Assembly: GCF_014192645.1 (NCBI RefSeq)
Contig: NZ_JACHYE010000012.1
Coordinates: 62,001 to 126,000, forward strand
Length of the DNA stretch: 64,000 bases
Source of the DNA: Herbaspirillum sp. Sphag64
GTDB taxonomy: Bacteria; Pseudomonadota; Gammaproteobacteria; Burkholderiales; Burkholderiaceae_D
Direction of reading: 5' to 3'
Shown: piece after piece, positions 8,411 to 21,327 of the stretch
Layout: each line of letters opens with the position of its first letter
How positions within the stretch are numbered: position 1 is the first letter of the stretch
Notes under the pieces: model-generated
Database searches by the model: none
What the model was told of the DNA's origin: nothing
What the model saw: only the letters and a program-made list of their open reading frames with translations
Program-made: the position numbers and the translations under genes

Positions 8411-11314
8411 TTACAGTGTACGCGCGATTTCCTGAACTTCGAAGATCTCAAGTTGGTCGCCTTCCTGGATATCGTTGTAGTTCTTCAACGACAGACCGCA
8501 TTCGAAGCCAGACTTGACTTCCTTGACGTCATCCTTGAAGCGCTTGAGCGAATCCAGTTCGCCTGTCCACAACACAACGTTGTTGCGCAGCAAACGTACC
8601 GACGAACCACGCTTGACCAGGCCTTCGAGCACGTAGCAACCAGCGATCGAACCAACCTTACTGACGTGGAATACCTGACGAATCTCAACCAGACCCAGGG
8701 CCTGTTCGCGTTTCTCTGGCGCCAGCATGCCGGACATCGCGGCCTTCACCTCGTCTACCGCATCATAAATGATGTTGTAGTAACGGATATCAACACCACT
8801 GGATTCAGCCAGCTTGCGTGCAGACGCGTCTGCGCGGGTGTTGAAGCCGATGATGACCGCCTTCGATGCCACTGCCAGGTTGACGTCGTTTTCGCTGATA
8901 CCACCCACCGCCGCGTGCACAACCTGCACACGCACTTCGGAGTTCGACAGCTTCTGCAACGATTGCACCAGTGCTTCCTGCGAACCTTGCACGTCGGTCT
9001 TGATGATCATTGGCAAGTTTTTGACTTCGCCTTCGGCCATCTGCTCGAACATGTTTTCCAGCTTGGCAGCCTGTTGCTTGGCCAGCTTGACGTCACGGAA
9101 CTTGCCTTGACGGAACAGACCAATTTCACGCGCCTTGCGCTCGTCACTCATGACCAGTACTTCTTCGCCTGCACTCGGTACTTCGGTGAGACCCTGAATT
9201 TCAACAGGAATCGATGGACCAGCTTCAGTGATACTCTTGCCGCTCTCGTCGAGCATCGCACGCACACGACCATAAGCCGAACCAGCCAGCACCACATCTC
9301 CACGCTTGAGCGTACCGGACTGCACCAGAATTGTCGCCACCGGACCACGGCCCTTGTCGAGCTTGGCTTCGATTACCAGGCCCTTGGCAGGCACATCAAT
9401 CGCTGCGGTCAGTTCCAGCACTTCCGCTTGCAGCAGAACATTTTCCAGCAAGGTATCAACACCCTCACCAGTCTTTGCCGAGACTGGGATAAATGGCGAT
9501 TCGCCACCGTACTCTTCTGGAACAACACCTTCAGCGACGAGTTCCTGCTTCACGCGATCCAGATTGGCGCCCTGCTTGTCAATCTTGTTGATTGCCACCA
9601 CCAGCGGTACGCCACCAGCCTTGGCGTGGGCGATCGCCTCCTTGGTTTGCGGCATCACGCCGTCGTCCGCTGCAACGACCAGAATCACGATGTCAGTTGC
9701 CTTGGCACCACGGGCACGCATTGCAGTAAACGCTTCGTGACCAGGGGTATCGAGGAAAGTAATCATGCCACGCGGCGTTTCTACGTGGTAAGCACCAATG
9801 TGCTGAGTAATTCCGCCAGCTTCACCGGAAGCCACCTTGGTACGACGAATGTAGTCCAGCAGCGAGGTCTTACCGTGGTCAACGTGACCCATGACGGTAA
9901 CAACCGGCGCGCGCGGCAACAATTCTGCATCCGCGTGTTCGACACCCTCTTCCAGCAATGCTTCAGGATCATCCAGTTTGGCGGCATGAGCGCGATGACC
10001 CATTTCTTCCACCACGATCATGGCGGTTTCCTGATCCAGCACCTGATTGATGGTGACCATTTGTCCCAGCTTCATCAAATGCTTGATGACTTCTGAGGCC
10101 TTGACCGACATCTTGTGCGCGATTTCTGCCACGGTAATCGTTTCTGGCACGTGCACATCCTTGATGATGGCTTCGGTTGGTGCCTGGAAATTACTTTCGT
10201 GATCATCGTGGTGCGAATTACGACGTCCCTTGGGACCTGCACGCCAACCATCACGGCCACCAGCACTGGTGTTGCCACGGGTCTTCATGCCACCGCCACG
10301 CTTCTTGGCTGCATCATCCTGCCATGTCGAGGACACATTGGCCGACTTGATCGACTTCTTGTCGACCGCTGCCGGCGCTTTCTTGTCGTCCTTTTTCTCG
10401 CCTGGCTTCTTGTCTGCCGGCTTGTGCAAAGTACCTTCAGAAGTCTTCGCTGGCGCTGGTGCAGGTGCAGGCTCAGGTGCCTTGATGACGCGGCGCGGCG
10501 CGTTCATCATGGCCTTGATCTGCGCCACTTCATCTTCGACCGCCTTACGTGCGCGCTCTGCGGCAGCAGCACGATCGCTGGCTTCCTTAGCAACCAAAGC
10601 CGCCTTTTTCTTGGCTTCTTCCGCTGCGGCACGTTTCTTTTCTTCCTCGGCAGCATCTTCGGCAGACTGGGCTGCAACCGGTGCTACGACAGGAGTACCT
10701 TCGACGGTGCCAGTACGCGCTTTTTCTTTCTCAAGCGCCTTGGCAGCAGTTTGACGCGCCTCTTCCTCGGCAGCCTTTTTGGCTTCCTGAGCAGCGCGTT
10801 GAGCCTCTTCCTCAGCAGCCTTGGCCTGAGCAATTTTTTCCGCTTCCAGCTGCGCCAGACGCTCTTGCTTCTCGCGCAATTCAGCTTCCTGACGCGCAAT
10901 CAATTCGGCCTGACTACGCGCTTCTTCAGCACGACGCTCGACTTCTGCAGCATCGATCGGAGCTGGTGCAAGCGCATCGGATTTGCCCGATGACTCTTCA
11001 GCACCTGCTTCGTCGCGCTTGATGAAAGTACGCTTCTTGCGTACTTCCACCTGAATCGTACGGGATTTTCCCGACGAATCAGCTTGCTTGATTTCGGTTG
11101 TTTCCTTGCGTGTCAGCGTGATTTTCTTTTTTTCGCCTTCTGGTGCTGCACCACGTACGCGACGCAGATGCTCCAGCAGACGGTCCTTGTCTTCTTTTGA
11201 CAAAGGATCGGACTCGGAGCTTTTTTGCACTCCGGCAGATCGCAGCTGGGTCAGTAGCAAGTCCGCCGGCATTTTCAGCTCGGTGGCAAATTGGGCTACG
11301 TTGTTACTTGCCAT
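8411..11314 (-). CDS. infB: Translation initiation factor IF-2
   Basis: A 967-residue IF-2. It has an N-terminal IF2N module (residues 1-55), then a long Ala/Glu/Lys-rich coiled-coil linker to about residue 330 (repeated AEEEA and AAEEAKKK blocks). A second IF2N-like module follows ([19 protein letters not shown]), then the GTPase domain with GHVDHGKTS near residue 475, DTPGHEAF and NKID, and the C-terminal fMet-tRNA-binding domains. It delivers initiator tRNA to the 30S subunit. The gene follows nusA by 54 bases in the operon. The antisense strand is open over most of its length because of codon bias. Confidence 0.98.
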   Translation of the reverse strand: MASNNVAQFATELKMPADLLLTQLRSAGVQKSSESDPLSKEDKDRLLEHLRRVRGAAPEGEKKKITLTRKETTEIKQADSSGKSRTIQVEVRKKRTFIKRDEAGAEESSGKSDALAPAPIDAAEVERRAEEARSQAELIARQEAELREKQERLAQLEAEKIAQAKAAEEEAQRAAQEAKKAAEEEARQTAAKALEKEKARTGTVEGTPVVAPVAAQSAEDAAEEEKKRAAAEEAKKKAALVAKEASDRAAAAERARKAVEDEVAQIKAMMNAPRRVIKAPEPAPAPAPAKTSEGTLHKPADKKPGEKKDDKKAPAAVDKKSIKSANVSSTWQDDAAKKRGGGMKTRGNTSAGGRDGWRAGPKGRRNSHHDDHESNFQAPTEAIIKDVHVPETITVAEIAHKMSVKASEVIKHLMKLGQMVTINQVLDQETAMIVVEEMGHRAHAAKLDDPEALLEEGVEHADAELLPRAPVVTVMGHVDHGKTSLLDYIRRTKVASGEAGGITQHIGAYHVETPRGMITFLDTPGHEAFTAMRARGAKATDIVILVVAADDGVMPQTKEAIAHAKAGGVPLVVAINKIDKQGANLDRVKQELVAEGVVPEEYGGESPFIPVSAKTGEGVDTLLENVLLQAEVLELTAAIDVPAKGLVIEAKLDKGRGPVATILVQSGTLKRGDVVLAGSAYGRVRAMLDESGKSITEAGPSIPVEIQGLTEVPSAGEEVLVMSDERKAREIGLFRQGKFRDVKLAKQQAAKLENMFEQMAEGEVKNLPMIIKTDVQGSQEALVQSLQKLSNSEVRVQVVHAAVGGISENDVNLAVASKAVIIGFNTRADASARKLAESSGVDIRYYNIIYDAVDEVKAAMSGMLAPEKREQALGLVEIRQVFHVSKVGSIAGCYVLEGLVKRGSSVRLLRNNVVLWTGELDSLKRFKDDVKEVKSGFECGLSLKNYNDIQEGDQLEIFEVQEIARTL

Positions 11315-11368
11315 TCAGTCCTCTTTTCTATGTGGCTCGGCAGATGATGTGGGGTCCAGGAATCAAGC

Positions 11369-13416
<2,048 letters not shown>

Positions 13417-13461
13417 GGAAATTCTCCGCACTTTCGACGCGAGCACGTCGTTTTGTTCAGC

Positions 13462-13547
13462 AAAAAAAAAATGGGCATCCGCCCATCTTTCTTATCGTTT
13501 ATTTAATACAAGCGTGGCCTCGATTTTCCGTGACCAACTTCGATAAC
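13462..13547 (-). promoter_or_regulatory. rimP-operon leader with attenuator-like terminator
   Basis: Between the promoter (-10 at 13554-13559) and rimP, the minus strand holds a perfect hairpin ATGGGC-ggat-GCCCAT (13471-13486) followed by ten T residues. Upstream, TTATCG and CGATAA could pair to close an outer stem. Because the terminator lies after the promoter and before the first gene, it fits a transcription attenuator of the type described as the rimP leader. It could also end transcripts from rluB. Confidence 0.6.
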
Positions 13548-13553
13548 TTGCGC

Positions 13554-13582
13554 ATTATAACTGATTACGGTATGCGCAGCAA
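13554..13582 (-). promoter_or_regulatory. Sigma-70-type promoter of the rimP-nusA-infB operon
   Basis: On the minus strand TTGCTG (13577-13582), a 17-base spacer and a perfect TATAAT (13554-13559) give a strong predicted promoter, with transcription start near 13547. Confidence 0.7.
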
Positions 13583-13651
13583 TTCAAGATTGCCGGGCAT
13601 ACCATAATTTTTGCCACATTTCATTAAAGAAATGCCAAAACAATCAATTAC

Positions 13652-15595
13652 TTATCCACGGCGACGACGTGGTAACCCACCAAAACCGGCACCTTGTCCG
13701 GGGTTAGCAAACCCATTGCGCTGCGGGCGATTTTGGCGGCGCTGACCAGCATCCGGGAAACCCAGTGCCGTTTGCAACGGATCAGGCTGACGACTCTTGC
13801 CCGGCTGACGACCACCGCCACCCTGCCCCTGACCTTGACGTGAACCCTGTCCTTGCCCCTGACCTTGACCCCGCCCCTGACCTTGCCACTGATCGCGACG
13901 CGGTCCATTCGACTGCATCGGATTAGCATTGGCATTGCTGCGCGGCTGACCATTGCCGCGCGGAGCTGGCTTACCTTTGCCGGAGGAGTCTGGCGTCGCC
14001 TGCTTTTCCAGGCCACAGGCCGTCAACAAATCACGTACGGCATTTTCCTCCATCTCTTCCCAGCGACCACGCTTGAGACCCTGTGGCAAGGTGAATGCAC
14101 CATAACGAGTACGAATCAGGCGCGACACAGTCAATCCGATGGCCTCAAACATCCGGCGCACTTCGCGATTCCGACCTTCACCAATCGTCACGCGGTACCA
14201 TTTGTTGACACCCTCGCCACCGCCATCGGCGATCTTGGAAAATTGCGCCATACCATCATCGAGCTCAACGCCATGCAACAACTTTTGCCGCATACCTTCT
14301 TCGAGCTCCCCGAGGGTACGAACAGCATATTCACGCTCAATGTTGTAACGCGGATGCATCAGACGATTGGCCAGGTCTCCCGACGTTGTAAACAACAGCA
14401 GACCTTCAGTATTGAAATCGAGACGCCCAACAGCCAGCCATTTCGCAGCACGCATTGTGGGCAATCGATCAAACACAGAAGCGCGTCCTTCTGGATCGTT
14501 GTGGCTCACAATTTCACCCGCTGGCTTGTGGTAGACCAGCACACGCGGCGGCTTCTTGCTGACCTTGCGCTGCAACAACTTTCCATTGATACGCACCTGA
14601 TCGGTCGGCAGAATACGCTGCCCAATATGCGCAGGTTCACCATTGACAGAGACCCGACCCGCAACGATCAGCTCTTCCATGTCACGACGCGAACCCAGAC
14701 CAGAGTCGGCCAAGATTTTGTGCAACTTGGGCGCATCATCTTCCGATGTCAGGTCACGCCGACCATTCTTACCGCGCATTTGATGGCCACGCGCACCACC
14801 GCGTGCGCCATCTTCCTTGTCATAGGCTTCCGAGGTGACGAACGAAAACACGTCATCACCGGCATCCTGTGCGCGCAAACCTAATTGGGGCGCCTTTGGC
14901 TTGCCACCCTTGGCAAACTGTTTCTTGCCCTTCTGCTGCCGCTGACGATCCTGCCCATCGCGACGCGCCGCCTGGTCTGCTACCGGAATCGGTGCTGCGG
15001 CATCGCTCGCACCATCGAGCTCAGCCGGAGCAGCACCCTGATGCGACGGCACACTGCCTTCGGCAGCGCGCTGCGCCGCACGATTGTTACGCAATGCACG
15101 CGGTCCGCGCACACCACGACGCGCCGGCTTGGAGCGCTGTGCGTTATCACTGGGCGCATCCAACAATACCGGTGCGGCAGTGACTGCCTCACCAATGGTC
15201 ACAATTACCTTGGGCATATCGATTGCTGCAACCGGCGCCGGATCCGATGCAATCAATTCTTCGGACTTGACCTTGCGGGTGCGCGGAGCGCGCTTAACCG
15301 GCGCCTCCGAGGTCGCAACTGCTTCAAACTCAGGCGCATCAGTCGCAGTAACAACAGACACCGAAGGCGCCACGTCCACTGCGGCAGACTTAGCCTTGAC
15401 GGTACGCGGCGCCCTTGGCTTAACAACCTTTACCGGCGCAGCTTCAAGCTCGGCGGAAACAGGCTCTGCCGAGGTTGCTTCAGTCGCCACTTTTTTGGTG
15501 CGCTTACGAACTGGTTTCACCGCAGCAACATCGGCTTGGTCAGCCACGCCGGCGAGATCGCCAGACTGCGTGTCATTGGAACTAGATGGTTTCAT
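13652..15595 (-). CDS. rluB: 23S rRNA pseudouridine(2605) synthase RluB
   Basis: A 647-residue RsuA-family pseudouridine synthase. Its core lies at about residues 285-530: an S4 domain ([34 protein letters not shown]), catalytic Asp in [16 protein letters not shown], and [13 protein letters not shown]. The core is embedded in long low-complexity tails: a Val/Ala/Lys/Pro-rich N-terminus of about 280 residues and a Gly/Gln/Arg-rich C-terminus. The tails probably bind RNA nonspecifically. Its start overlaps the scpB end by 14 bases, so the two are coupled. Confidence 0.93.
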   Translation of the reverse strand: MKPSSSNDTQSGDLAGVADQADVAAVKPVRKRTKKVATEATSAEPVSAELEAAPVKVVKPRAPRTVKAKSAAVDVAPSVSVVTATDAPEFEAVATSEAPVKRAPRTRKVKSEELIASDPAPVAAIDMPKVIVTIGEAVTAAPVLLDAPSDNAQRSKPARRGVRGPRALRNNRAAQRAAEGSVPSHQGAAPAELDGASDAAAPIPVADQAARRDGQDRQRQQKGKKQFAKGGKPKAPQLGLRAQDAGDDVFSFVTSEAYDKEDGARGGARGHQMRGKNGRRDLTSEDDAPKLHKILADSGLGSRRDMEELIVAGRVSVNGEPAHIGQRILPTDQVRINGKLLQRKVSKKPPRVLVYHKPAGEIVSHNDPEGRASVFDRLPTMRAAKWLAVGRLDFNTEGLLLFTTSGDLANRLMHPRYNIEREYAVRTLGELEEGMRQKLLHGVELDDGMAQFSKIADGGGEGVNKWYRVTIGEGRNREVRRMFEAIGLTVSRLIRTRYGAFTLPQGLKRGRWEEMEENAVRDLLTACGLEKQATPDSSGKGKPAPRGNGQPRSNANANPMQSNGPRRDQWQGQGRGQGQGQGQGSRQGQGQGGGGRQPGKSRQPDPLQTALGFPDAGQRRQNRPQRNGFANPGQGAGFGGLPRRRRG

Positions 15596-16436
15596 TGTTT
15601 GAATCTTGGTTGTTCAGACCAGACGCGATGTCATCTGCATGACCGGTGGCGAGGTCCTTGGTGTGAATTAATTCCGTAGAAGCAGGGGTTTCGACCTGCA
15701 CTGGTTCCGTTTTGGCGACGTTGGAGATAACTTCTTCCACGTCGTTCTCAATATTTTCATCAACTACTTCCTGGCTGACACTTTCGGCCAGCAATACTGA
15801 CTCAGCAACAACATCAGATGGAGCAACTTCTTCAAGCAGGCTTGCCTGCATTTCCGCCTCCAGTGCCTGCAACTCCAGCAGAGCACCCGGACTGGCGACA
15901 TCCTTGGTCACGGCCTGCAGCGGCGGCAATTGATCCAGCGATGTCAAACCAAGATCATCAAGAAAACGTTTGGTAGTGGCGAACAAGGCTGGCCGCCCAG
16001 GTACATCACGTTGACCAATAACCTCAATCCAGCTACGATCTTCCAGTAACTTGACCGTCTGCGTACTGACTGTGACACCGCGAATTTCCTCGATATCACC
16101 GCGCGTAACAGGTTGCCTGTAAGCAATGATTGCCAAGGTTTCCAGTGTGGCGCGCGTGTATTTGGGCGGCTTCTCCGGGTTTAGCCGATCCAGATAGACC
16201 TTCATTTCTGGTCGACTCTGAAAGCGCCAACCAGTCGACAGGCTGACCACTTCAATCCCTTTGTCAGCCCAGTCTTCTCGCAACTGCGCCAACATCTGAC
16301 GAATGACATCGGCGGTGATCTCGCTTTCGGCACCTTCTTCGGAAGCGTAGAGTTTTTTCAAATCGTTGATTGACAATGGCTCGTGAGCACACAGCAATGC
16401 TGTTTCGAGGACTTTCTTGGCCTCAATAGTATTCAT
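15582..16436 (-). CDS. scpB: Segregation and condensation protein ScpB
   Basis: A 284-residue ScpB, the winged-helix partner of ScpA and SMC in chromosome condensation. Family blocks are [69 protein letters not shown] and [22 protein letters not shown]. Residues after about 185 form an acidic Val/Glu-rich tail longer than in many ScpB proteins. No scpA is present in the window. rluB overlaps its 3' end. Confidence 0.95.
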   Translation of the reverse strand: MNTIEAKKVLETALLCAHEPLSINDLKKLYASEEGAESEITADVIRQMLAQLREDWADKGIEVVSLSTGWRFQSRPEMKVYLDRLNPEKPPKYTRATLETLAIIAYRQPVTRGDIEEIRGVTVSTQTVKLLEDRSWIEVIGQRDVPGRPALFATTKRFLDDLGLTSLDQLPPLQAVTKDVASPGALLELQALEAEMQASLLEEVAPSDVVAESVLLAESVSQEVVDENIENDVEEVISNVAKTEPVQVETPASTELIHTKDLATGHADDIASGLNNQDSNNETI

Positions 16437-16802
16437 GTACGACTCTTGTGCGACTTGTTTAACAAAAGCTTAGAGGCTTAACCACTACGAAGCCGGCTGC
16501 ACGGATTGAGTTACAACACAGCACCAGCAGTGCTAACAGGCACTTGATCTGAAAATGCTTTGATGCTGTTGATGCAGCTTCCCGGCGCTCGTTTGTAGGA
16601 GGTTGAAGATGAGCGGGAAAATAAGGCTTGGCTGCGAAGGAAGAATCTTGCGTTCCCAGATTCGCGCACCATTTCAACTTTTGACCTTGAGAGTGGCCCT
16701 CGCCATTTCGGGAGCGCCACAAGCAAAATGCAAAATGTACTGCGCAGAGTGTAGCACAAAGCCTTCTTTGTTTGTCGTTCCGTTGCGCGCTTCACACAGA
16801 AT
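16437..16802. other. Gene-free stretch upstream of scpB
   Basis: A 366-base stretch between scpB and the GGDEF-EAL gene. Short open frames on both strands show no family features or ribosome-binding sites. The one signal is an extended -10, TGCTACACT on the minus strand (TACACT at 16748-16753), which could drive scpB with a leader of about 300 nt. The -35 is poor. I see no tRNA, terminator or repeat here. Confidence 0.4.
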
Positions 16803-18983
16803 TTAAACCGGATCGCGCAAAGCCTGCACTTGATTGCGTGCATCGCCCGACGCCCCCGCCTCCAGAGCAAGACGACGCGTGAACTCCTCTACCGAGACGG
16901 GCTTGCCCAGTAAATAGCCTTGTACATGATCACAACCGTTGTGCAATAAATAATTATATTGCTCCTGATCCTCAACCCCCTCCGCAATGACGCGCAGATT
17001 AAGAATATGCCCAAGTGAGATGACTGCCTTGACAATGGCAGCGCTATCATTGTCACGCGCAATATCTCGGACAAATGACTTGTCAATCTTCAAAGCATCC
17101 ACGGGAAAGCGTCGCAAGTAGCTCAAACTAGAATACCCAGTACCAAAATCGTCAACCGATATCTGGACGCCAAGTCGTTTCAGCGCATTGAGCGTGGCGA
17201 CAGTCTTGCCGGCATCCTTCATGACCACGTTCTCAGTAATTTCCAGCTCCAGCCAAGAAGGAGACAGACCACTTTCACTCAAGACCTGACTGACCAGCTC
17301 GGGCAAATTACGATCAAGCTGGCGCGGCGACAAATTGACGGCGACGCACATCGGCGGCAATCCGGCCTTCTGCCAGGCCTTGTTTTGACTACAGGCGGTA
17401 CGCAAAACCCACTCACCAATAGGCGCAATGAGTCCGGTTTCCTCTGCCAGCGGAATAAAGCGATCCGGAGCAATCATTCCCTGGGATGGCGTATTCCAGC
17501 GAATCAGCGCTTCAGCACCAATCAGGCGTCCATCGGCCATACTGATCTTAGGCTGATAGTAGAGAGAAAACTCTTCGCGCTCGACCGCACGCCGCAAACT
17601 CACCAGCAAATCCAGTCGCTTGCTCGCCTGCACATCCATCCAGCCTGCAAAAAACTGGAAATTGTTACGCCCTAGCTCCTTGGCGCGGTACATCGCCGCA
17701 TCCGCATTCTTGAGCAAGGTTTCCACGTCGTCGCCATCTGTCGGACAGCGACTGACGCCAATGCTGCAGGTAATATGAAATTCCCGATCCCCGTTAGCCC
17801 AAGGCTGTGCCACCGTGACCAGAATGCGCTGCAGCACCTCGGAAATACGGCTTTCATCGGCCTGGTTCTGCAACACCAGAACGAACTCATCACCACCTTG
17901 GCGGGCCACCATGTCAGTGTCACGCACACAGGAGACCAGACGCCGGGCGATGGTTTTCAATAAGTCATCGCCGACCAGATGACCAAGACTGTCGTTGATG
18001 AATTTGAACTGATCAAGATCAACAAAGGCCACCGCCATCATGGCCCCAGAGCGGCCCTGTTCGCGGTTCTGCAGCGCACGTCGCAAATGCTTGTGCAACA
18101 TGCTGCGATTGGGCAAACCGGTCAACGCATCGTGGTTGGCTTGATGACGTATCTCGGCTTCATATAACTTGCGCTCGGTGATTGCCTCGACGGTTCCCTC
18201 GTAAAATAAAAGCGTCCCAGCGTCGTCGCGTACCGTACGAGCATTTTCAGAAATCCAGATAATCTGACCATCACGTCGATACACACGCGACTCAAAATTC
18301 GAGACACTACCGACTTCCGCCATCGTCCGCATGAATTCTGCACGGCGCTCAGGATCGACATAGAGTTGATGCTCGATGTCGCGCAGCCCAATGATCAACT
18401 CCTGTGGCGACGCATAGCCATAAATTCTTGCCAGTGCGGGATTGACGGCAATATAGCGGCCATCGGCAGTGGACTGGAACACACCTTCAATCGCATTTTC
18501 AAAAATGCTTCGATAGCGCCGTTCCGCTTCCAGCAATGCCTGATCCGACTCTTTACGCGAGGTCACATCCTGCACATAGGCCTCAACCCACTGAAGCTTA
18601 CCATCCGCACCGGCAATCCCGACCCCTCGCCCCCAGACCCAACGCACCTGCCCATCCGCGCGCAGTATCCGATATTCAAGCTCAAAACGATGGCCGGCCG
18701 CAACGCTACTCCTGATGACATCATTTACCCTGGCAAGGTCGTCGGCATGGATGATGCGGGCGTAGGAGATGCGTCGATTGAATAACAGCGCCTGCGGCTC
18801 ATAACCAGTCAATGCAGAACATCCTTCACTGACAAACTCCATCGTCCAATCATCATCAAGCCGGCCGCGATAGACCATGCCATCAAGATTGGATAGCAAT
18901 GTTTCAAGCAGGCGTGGCGGCCTGGCAATGGAAGAAATGACAGCTGAGTGGTTCGATGACATTGAACAGGCGAGGGCTTTCAT
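16803..18983 (-). CDS. PAS-PAS-GGDEF-EAL cyclic-di-GMP signalling protein
   Basis: A 726-residue soluble sensor with no membrane segments. PAS domain 1 spans about residues 30-145 with a PAC-like tail (VEAYVQDVTSRKE); PAS 2 spans about 150-275 (YRSIFENAIEGVFQST). The diguanylate cyclase domain has intact GGDEF near residue 362 (ARQGGDEFVLVL), and the phosphodiesterase domain has intact EAL near 489 (GAEALIRW), with DDFGTGYSSL, KIDKSFV and IAEGVE. Both catalytic sites look functional; net activity is unknown. I chose the ATG at 18983; a TTG at 18995 and an ATG at 18962 are alternatives. Confidence 0.9.
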   Translation of the reverse strand: MKALACSMSSNHSAVISSIARPPRLLETLLSNLDGMVYRGRLDDDWTMEFVSEGCSALTGYEPQALLFNRRISYARIIHADDLARVNDVIRSSVAAGHRFELEYRILRADGQVRWVWGRGVGIAGADGKLQWVEAYVQDVTSRKESDQALLEAERRYRSIFENAIEGVFQSTADGRYIAVNPALARIYGYASPQELIIGLRDIEHQLYVDPERRAEFMRTMAEVGSVSNFESRVYRRDGQIIWISENARTVRDDAGTLLFYEGTVEAITERKLYEAEIRHQANHDALTGLPNRSMLHKHLRRALQNREQGRSGAMMAVAFVDLDQFKFINDSLGHLVGDDLLKTIARRLVSCVRDTDMVARQGGDEFVLVLQNQADESRISEVLQRILVTVAQPWANGDREFHITCSIGVSRCPTDGDDVETLLKNADAAMYRAKELGRNNFQFFAGWMDVQASKRLDLLVSLRRAVEREEFSLYYQPKISMADGRLIGAEALIRWNTPSQGMIAPDRFIPLAEETGLIAPIGEWVLRTACSQNKAWQKAGLPPMCVAVNLSPRQLDRNLPELVSQVLSESGLSPSWLELEITENVVMKDAGKTVATLNALKRLGVQISVDDFGTGYSSLSYLRRFPVDALKIDKSFVRDIARDNDSAAIVKAVISLGHILNLRVIAEGVEDQEQYNYLLHNGCDHVQGYLLGKPVSVEEFTRRLALEAGASGDARNQVQALRDPV

Positions 18984-19280
18984 TACCGATGACAAGAATA
19001 TTGCTACGTGGAATTATCAATATGGCAAATAGCGTTGCAATCATCGTCAGCGGCATTGCTATTCCGCACTATGTCGAACGATGAGAAAGCCTATCATTAG
19101 CAATAACGGTGCCACCCCGTGCATTTCGTTCTGTCCGCGCAAGCTCCTTGCCCGGACAACTCCAGATAACCATGACAAATACAAAATACTAAAGACAAAG
19201 CTGCTGTTTTTTATTCAACATCAACGCACATGCCGAAGTAGAATCGCAACACCCTGACTAACGATAATGAGGATGCGGTG

Positions 19281-20891
19281 ATGTGGGCTACTCGATACCT
19301 GGTTTTCTGGATGATGGCATTGTTGACATTGGTTCTGGCAACGCTTGCCGCAGCCGGTCAGATGAGCTGGTGGTGCGGCATGATCCCGCTGCTGCTGACC
19401 ACTCTCGGCATTCGCGACATCCTGCAGAGGCGGCACGCCGTACTGCGCAATTATCCCTTGATCGGGCATTTCCGCTTCATGCTGGAAGCTATTCGGCCTG
19501 AGCTGCGTCAATATTTCTTTGAGGGCGAGAATGATGGCGCACCATTCACTCGCAAAAAACGCAGCGTAGTGTACCAACGCGCAAAGGGCGATGTGGATAG
19601 CCGCCCTTTTGGTACTGAACTGGATGTAAAAATAGCTGGCTATGAATGGATCGGACATTCGCTGGCACCTACACGACTTGCCAATCACGACTTCCGCATC
19701 ACGGTGGGCGCTGACCGCGCGCAGCCTTATGCGATGTCGGTCTTCAATGTATCTGCGATGAGTTTTGGCGCGTTGTCCGCAAACGCCATTCGCGCATTGA
19801 ATCAGGGAGCCAGGAAGGGGAATTTCGCACACGATACCGGCGAGGGCTCCATCTCTTCCTACCACCGCGAATTCGGAGGAGACCTGGTATGGCAAATTGC
19901 TTCTGGATATTTTGGCTGCCGCCATCCTGATGGCAGCTTTGATCCCGAAAAATTTGCGACGCAAGCCAAAGCACCGCAAGTAAAAATGATTGAAGTAAAA
20001 CTTTCCCAGGGCGCGAAACCGGGCCACGGCGGCGTCCTGCCTGCCGCAAAAATCACCCCTGAGATTGCCGCGACACGCGGTATTTCTATGGGGACCGATT
20101 GCATTTCACCAGCAGTACATTCCTCGTTTTCAACACCGATAGGATTGCTGGAATTCATTGACCGCCTGCGCAATCTCTCAGGCGGAAAACCAACCGGCAT
20201 CAAATTATGTGTAGGCCACCCATGGGAGTTCTTCGGTATTGCCAAAGCCATTCTGGAAACAGGCATCGTCCCTGACTTCATTACAGTTGATGGCGCCGAG
20301 GGTGGTACCGGTGCAGCGCCACTGGAGTTCACGGATCATGTTGGCATGCCACTGCAGGAGGGCTTGCTCATGGTGCACAACACACTGACCGGCATCGGTG
20401 TCCGGGATCGTGTGAAAATCGGTGCCAGCGGCAAAATCATTACGGCATTTGATGTTGCTCGTACGCTGGCACTGGGTGCCGACTGGTGCAATTCGGCGCG
20501 TGGCTTCATGTTCGCACTTGGCTGTATTCAATCCCAAAGTTGCCACACTGATCGCTGCCCAACTGGCGTAGCAACACAGAATCCCACCCGCGCTCGTGCC
20601 CTTGTGGTCCCAGACAAAGCAGAACGCGTGTATCGATTCCATCAGAGCACACTTCATGCGCTGCAGGAACTGGTGCAGGCAGCCGGCTTGCCGCACACAT
20701 CGGCATTGAGGCCTTTCCATATCGTCCACCGCATCAATGATCATCAGGTGCAGTTATTGTCGGATATGCTGGACTATCTCAAACCCGGAGACCTGTTGAA
20801 TGGAAATTACCGCTATCCGGTCTACGAAAAATATTGGCCTGTAGCACGGGCAGACTCCTTTCATCCCGAGCTCAACGGCACTAGTCACTGA
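19281..20891 (+). CDS. FMN-binding glutamate-synthase-family protein, membrane-anchored
   Basis: A 536-residue protein with two N-terminal hydrophobic segments (residues about 5-45) and a GltS-type FMN TIM barrel. Barrel motifs include FNVSAMSFGALS, DTGEGSISSYH, KPGHGGVLPA, DGAEGGTGAAP and GADWCNSARGFMFALGCIQ. The Cys pattern C-x5-C-x4-C (CIQSQSCHTDRCPTGV) matches the 3Fe-4S site of glutamate synthase. It lacks the amidotransferase domain, so it is not a complete glutamate synthase; its substrate is unknown. GAGG lies 8 bases before the ATG at 19281. An intrinsic terminator follows. Confidence 0.88.
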   Translation: MWATRYLVFWMMALLTLVLATLAAAGQMSWWCGMIPLLLTTLGIRDILQRRHAVLRNYPLIGHFRFMLEAIRPELRQYFFEGENDGAPFTRKKRSVVYQRAKGDVDSRPFGTELDVKIAGYEWIGHSLAPTRLANHDFRITVGADRAQPYAMSVFNVSAMSFGALSANAIRALNQGARKGNFAHDTGEGSISSYHREFGGDLVWQIASGYFGCRHPDGSFDPEKFATQAKAPQVKMIEVKLSQGAKPGHGGVLPAAKITPEIAATRGISMGTDCISPAVHSSFSTPIGLLEFIDRLRNLSGGKPTGIKLCVGHPWEFFGIAKAILETGIVPDFITVDGAEGGTGAAPLEFTDHVGMPLQEGLLMVHNTLTGIGVRDRVKIGASGKIITAFDVARTLALGADWCNSARGFMFALGCIQSQSCHTDRCPTGVATQNPTRARALVVPDKAERVYRFHQSTLHALQELVQAAGLPHTSALRPFHIVHRINDHQVQLLSDMLDYLKPGDLLNGNYRYPVYEKYWPVARADSFHPELNGTSH

Positions 20892-20919
20892 ACATTCGCA
20901 ATTCCCCTGCTGCAATAAA

Positions 20920-20952
20920 AAAAGCCCGCGGATGATGACAGCGGGCTTTTTA
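20920..20952. terminator. Bidirectional intrinsic terminator
   Basis: GCCCGC (20925-20930) and GCGGGC (20942-20947) form a hairpin with an A-run before and a T-run after. It can serve both the plus-strand flavoprotein gene and the convergent tusA-like gene. Confidence 0.85.
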
Positions 20953-20998
20953 ATATTTACGACACACGCGAGCGCACCAAAAATGTGCAAAACTGACG

Positions 20999-21232
20999 CT
21001 ACTTGCGCCTCATGAAGAAAATGAACTCATGATCTTCCTGCGACTGCGACAACAAATCGTTTCCGGTCTGTTTGGCGAACGCCTGGAAATCACGCACCGA
21101 ACCAGTATCCGTTGCCGTCACACGCAACACCTGCCCACTTACCATATCGGCCAACGCCTTCTTGGTTTTCAATATCGGCAGCGGACAGTTCAGTCCACGC
21201 GCATCCAATTCTCTGTCAAATTCAATAACCAT
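20999..21232 (-). CDS. TusA-family sulfurtransferase (sulfur carrier)
   Basis: A 77-residue TusA/SirA-fold protein with the signature LDARGLNCPLPILKTKKAL, in which the Cys-Pro-x-Pro cysteine carries persulfide sulfur. In characterised members it relays sulfur for tRNA 2-thiouridine or molybdenum-cofactor synthesis. I start at the ATG at 21232 (MVIEFDREL), though the frame runs to a TTG at 21244 that has a better-placed AGGAAG. No other sulfur-relay gene adjoins it. Several paralogues usually exist in such genomes, so the specific partner is not known. Confidence 0.88.
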   Translation of the reverse strand: MVIEFDRELDARGLNCPLPILKTKKALADMVSGQVLRVTATDTGSVRDFQAFAKQTGNDLLSQSQEDHEFIFFMRRK

Positions 21233-21327
21233 ACCGCTGATCAACGCTTCCTAGTGAGCACGAGAGAATTCTACTCCAACATGAACCGTGTTGGTGCGTC
21301 GCAACATACTCTGTTGTATTTCGCGCA

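Noticed and set aside
8285-10096. 603-codon open frame on the plus strand
   Set aside because: It lies entirely antisense to infB, has no family features and reflects codon bias of the real gene on the minus strand.
10115-10993. 292-codon plus-strand open frame
   Set aside because: Antisense to the Ala/Glu/Lys-rich linker of IF-2; a mirror of repetitive codons.
13853-14884. 343-codon plus-strand open frame
   Set aside because: Antisense to rluB; no initiation signal or family motif.
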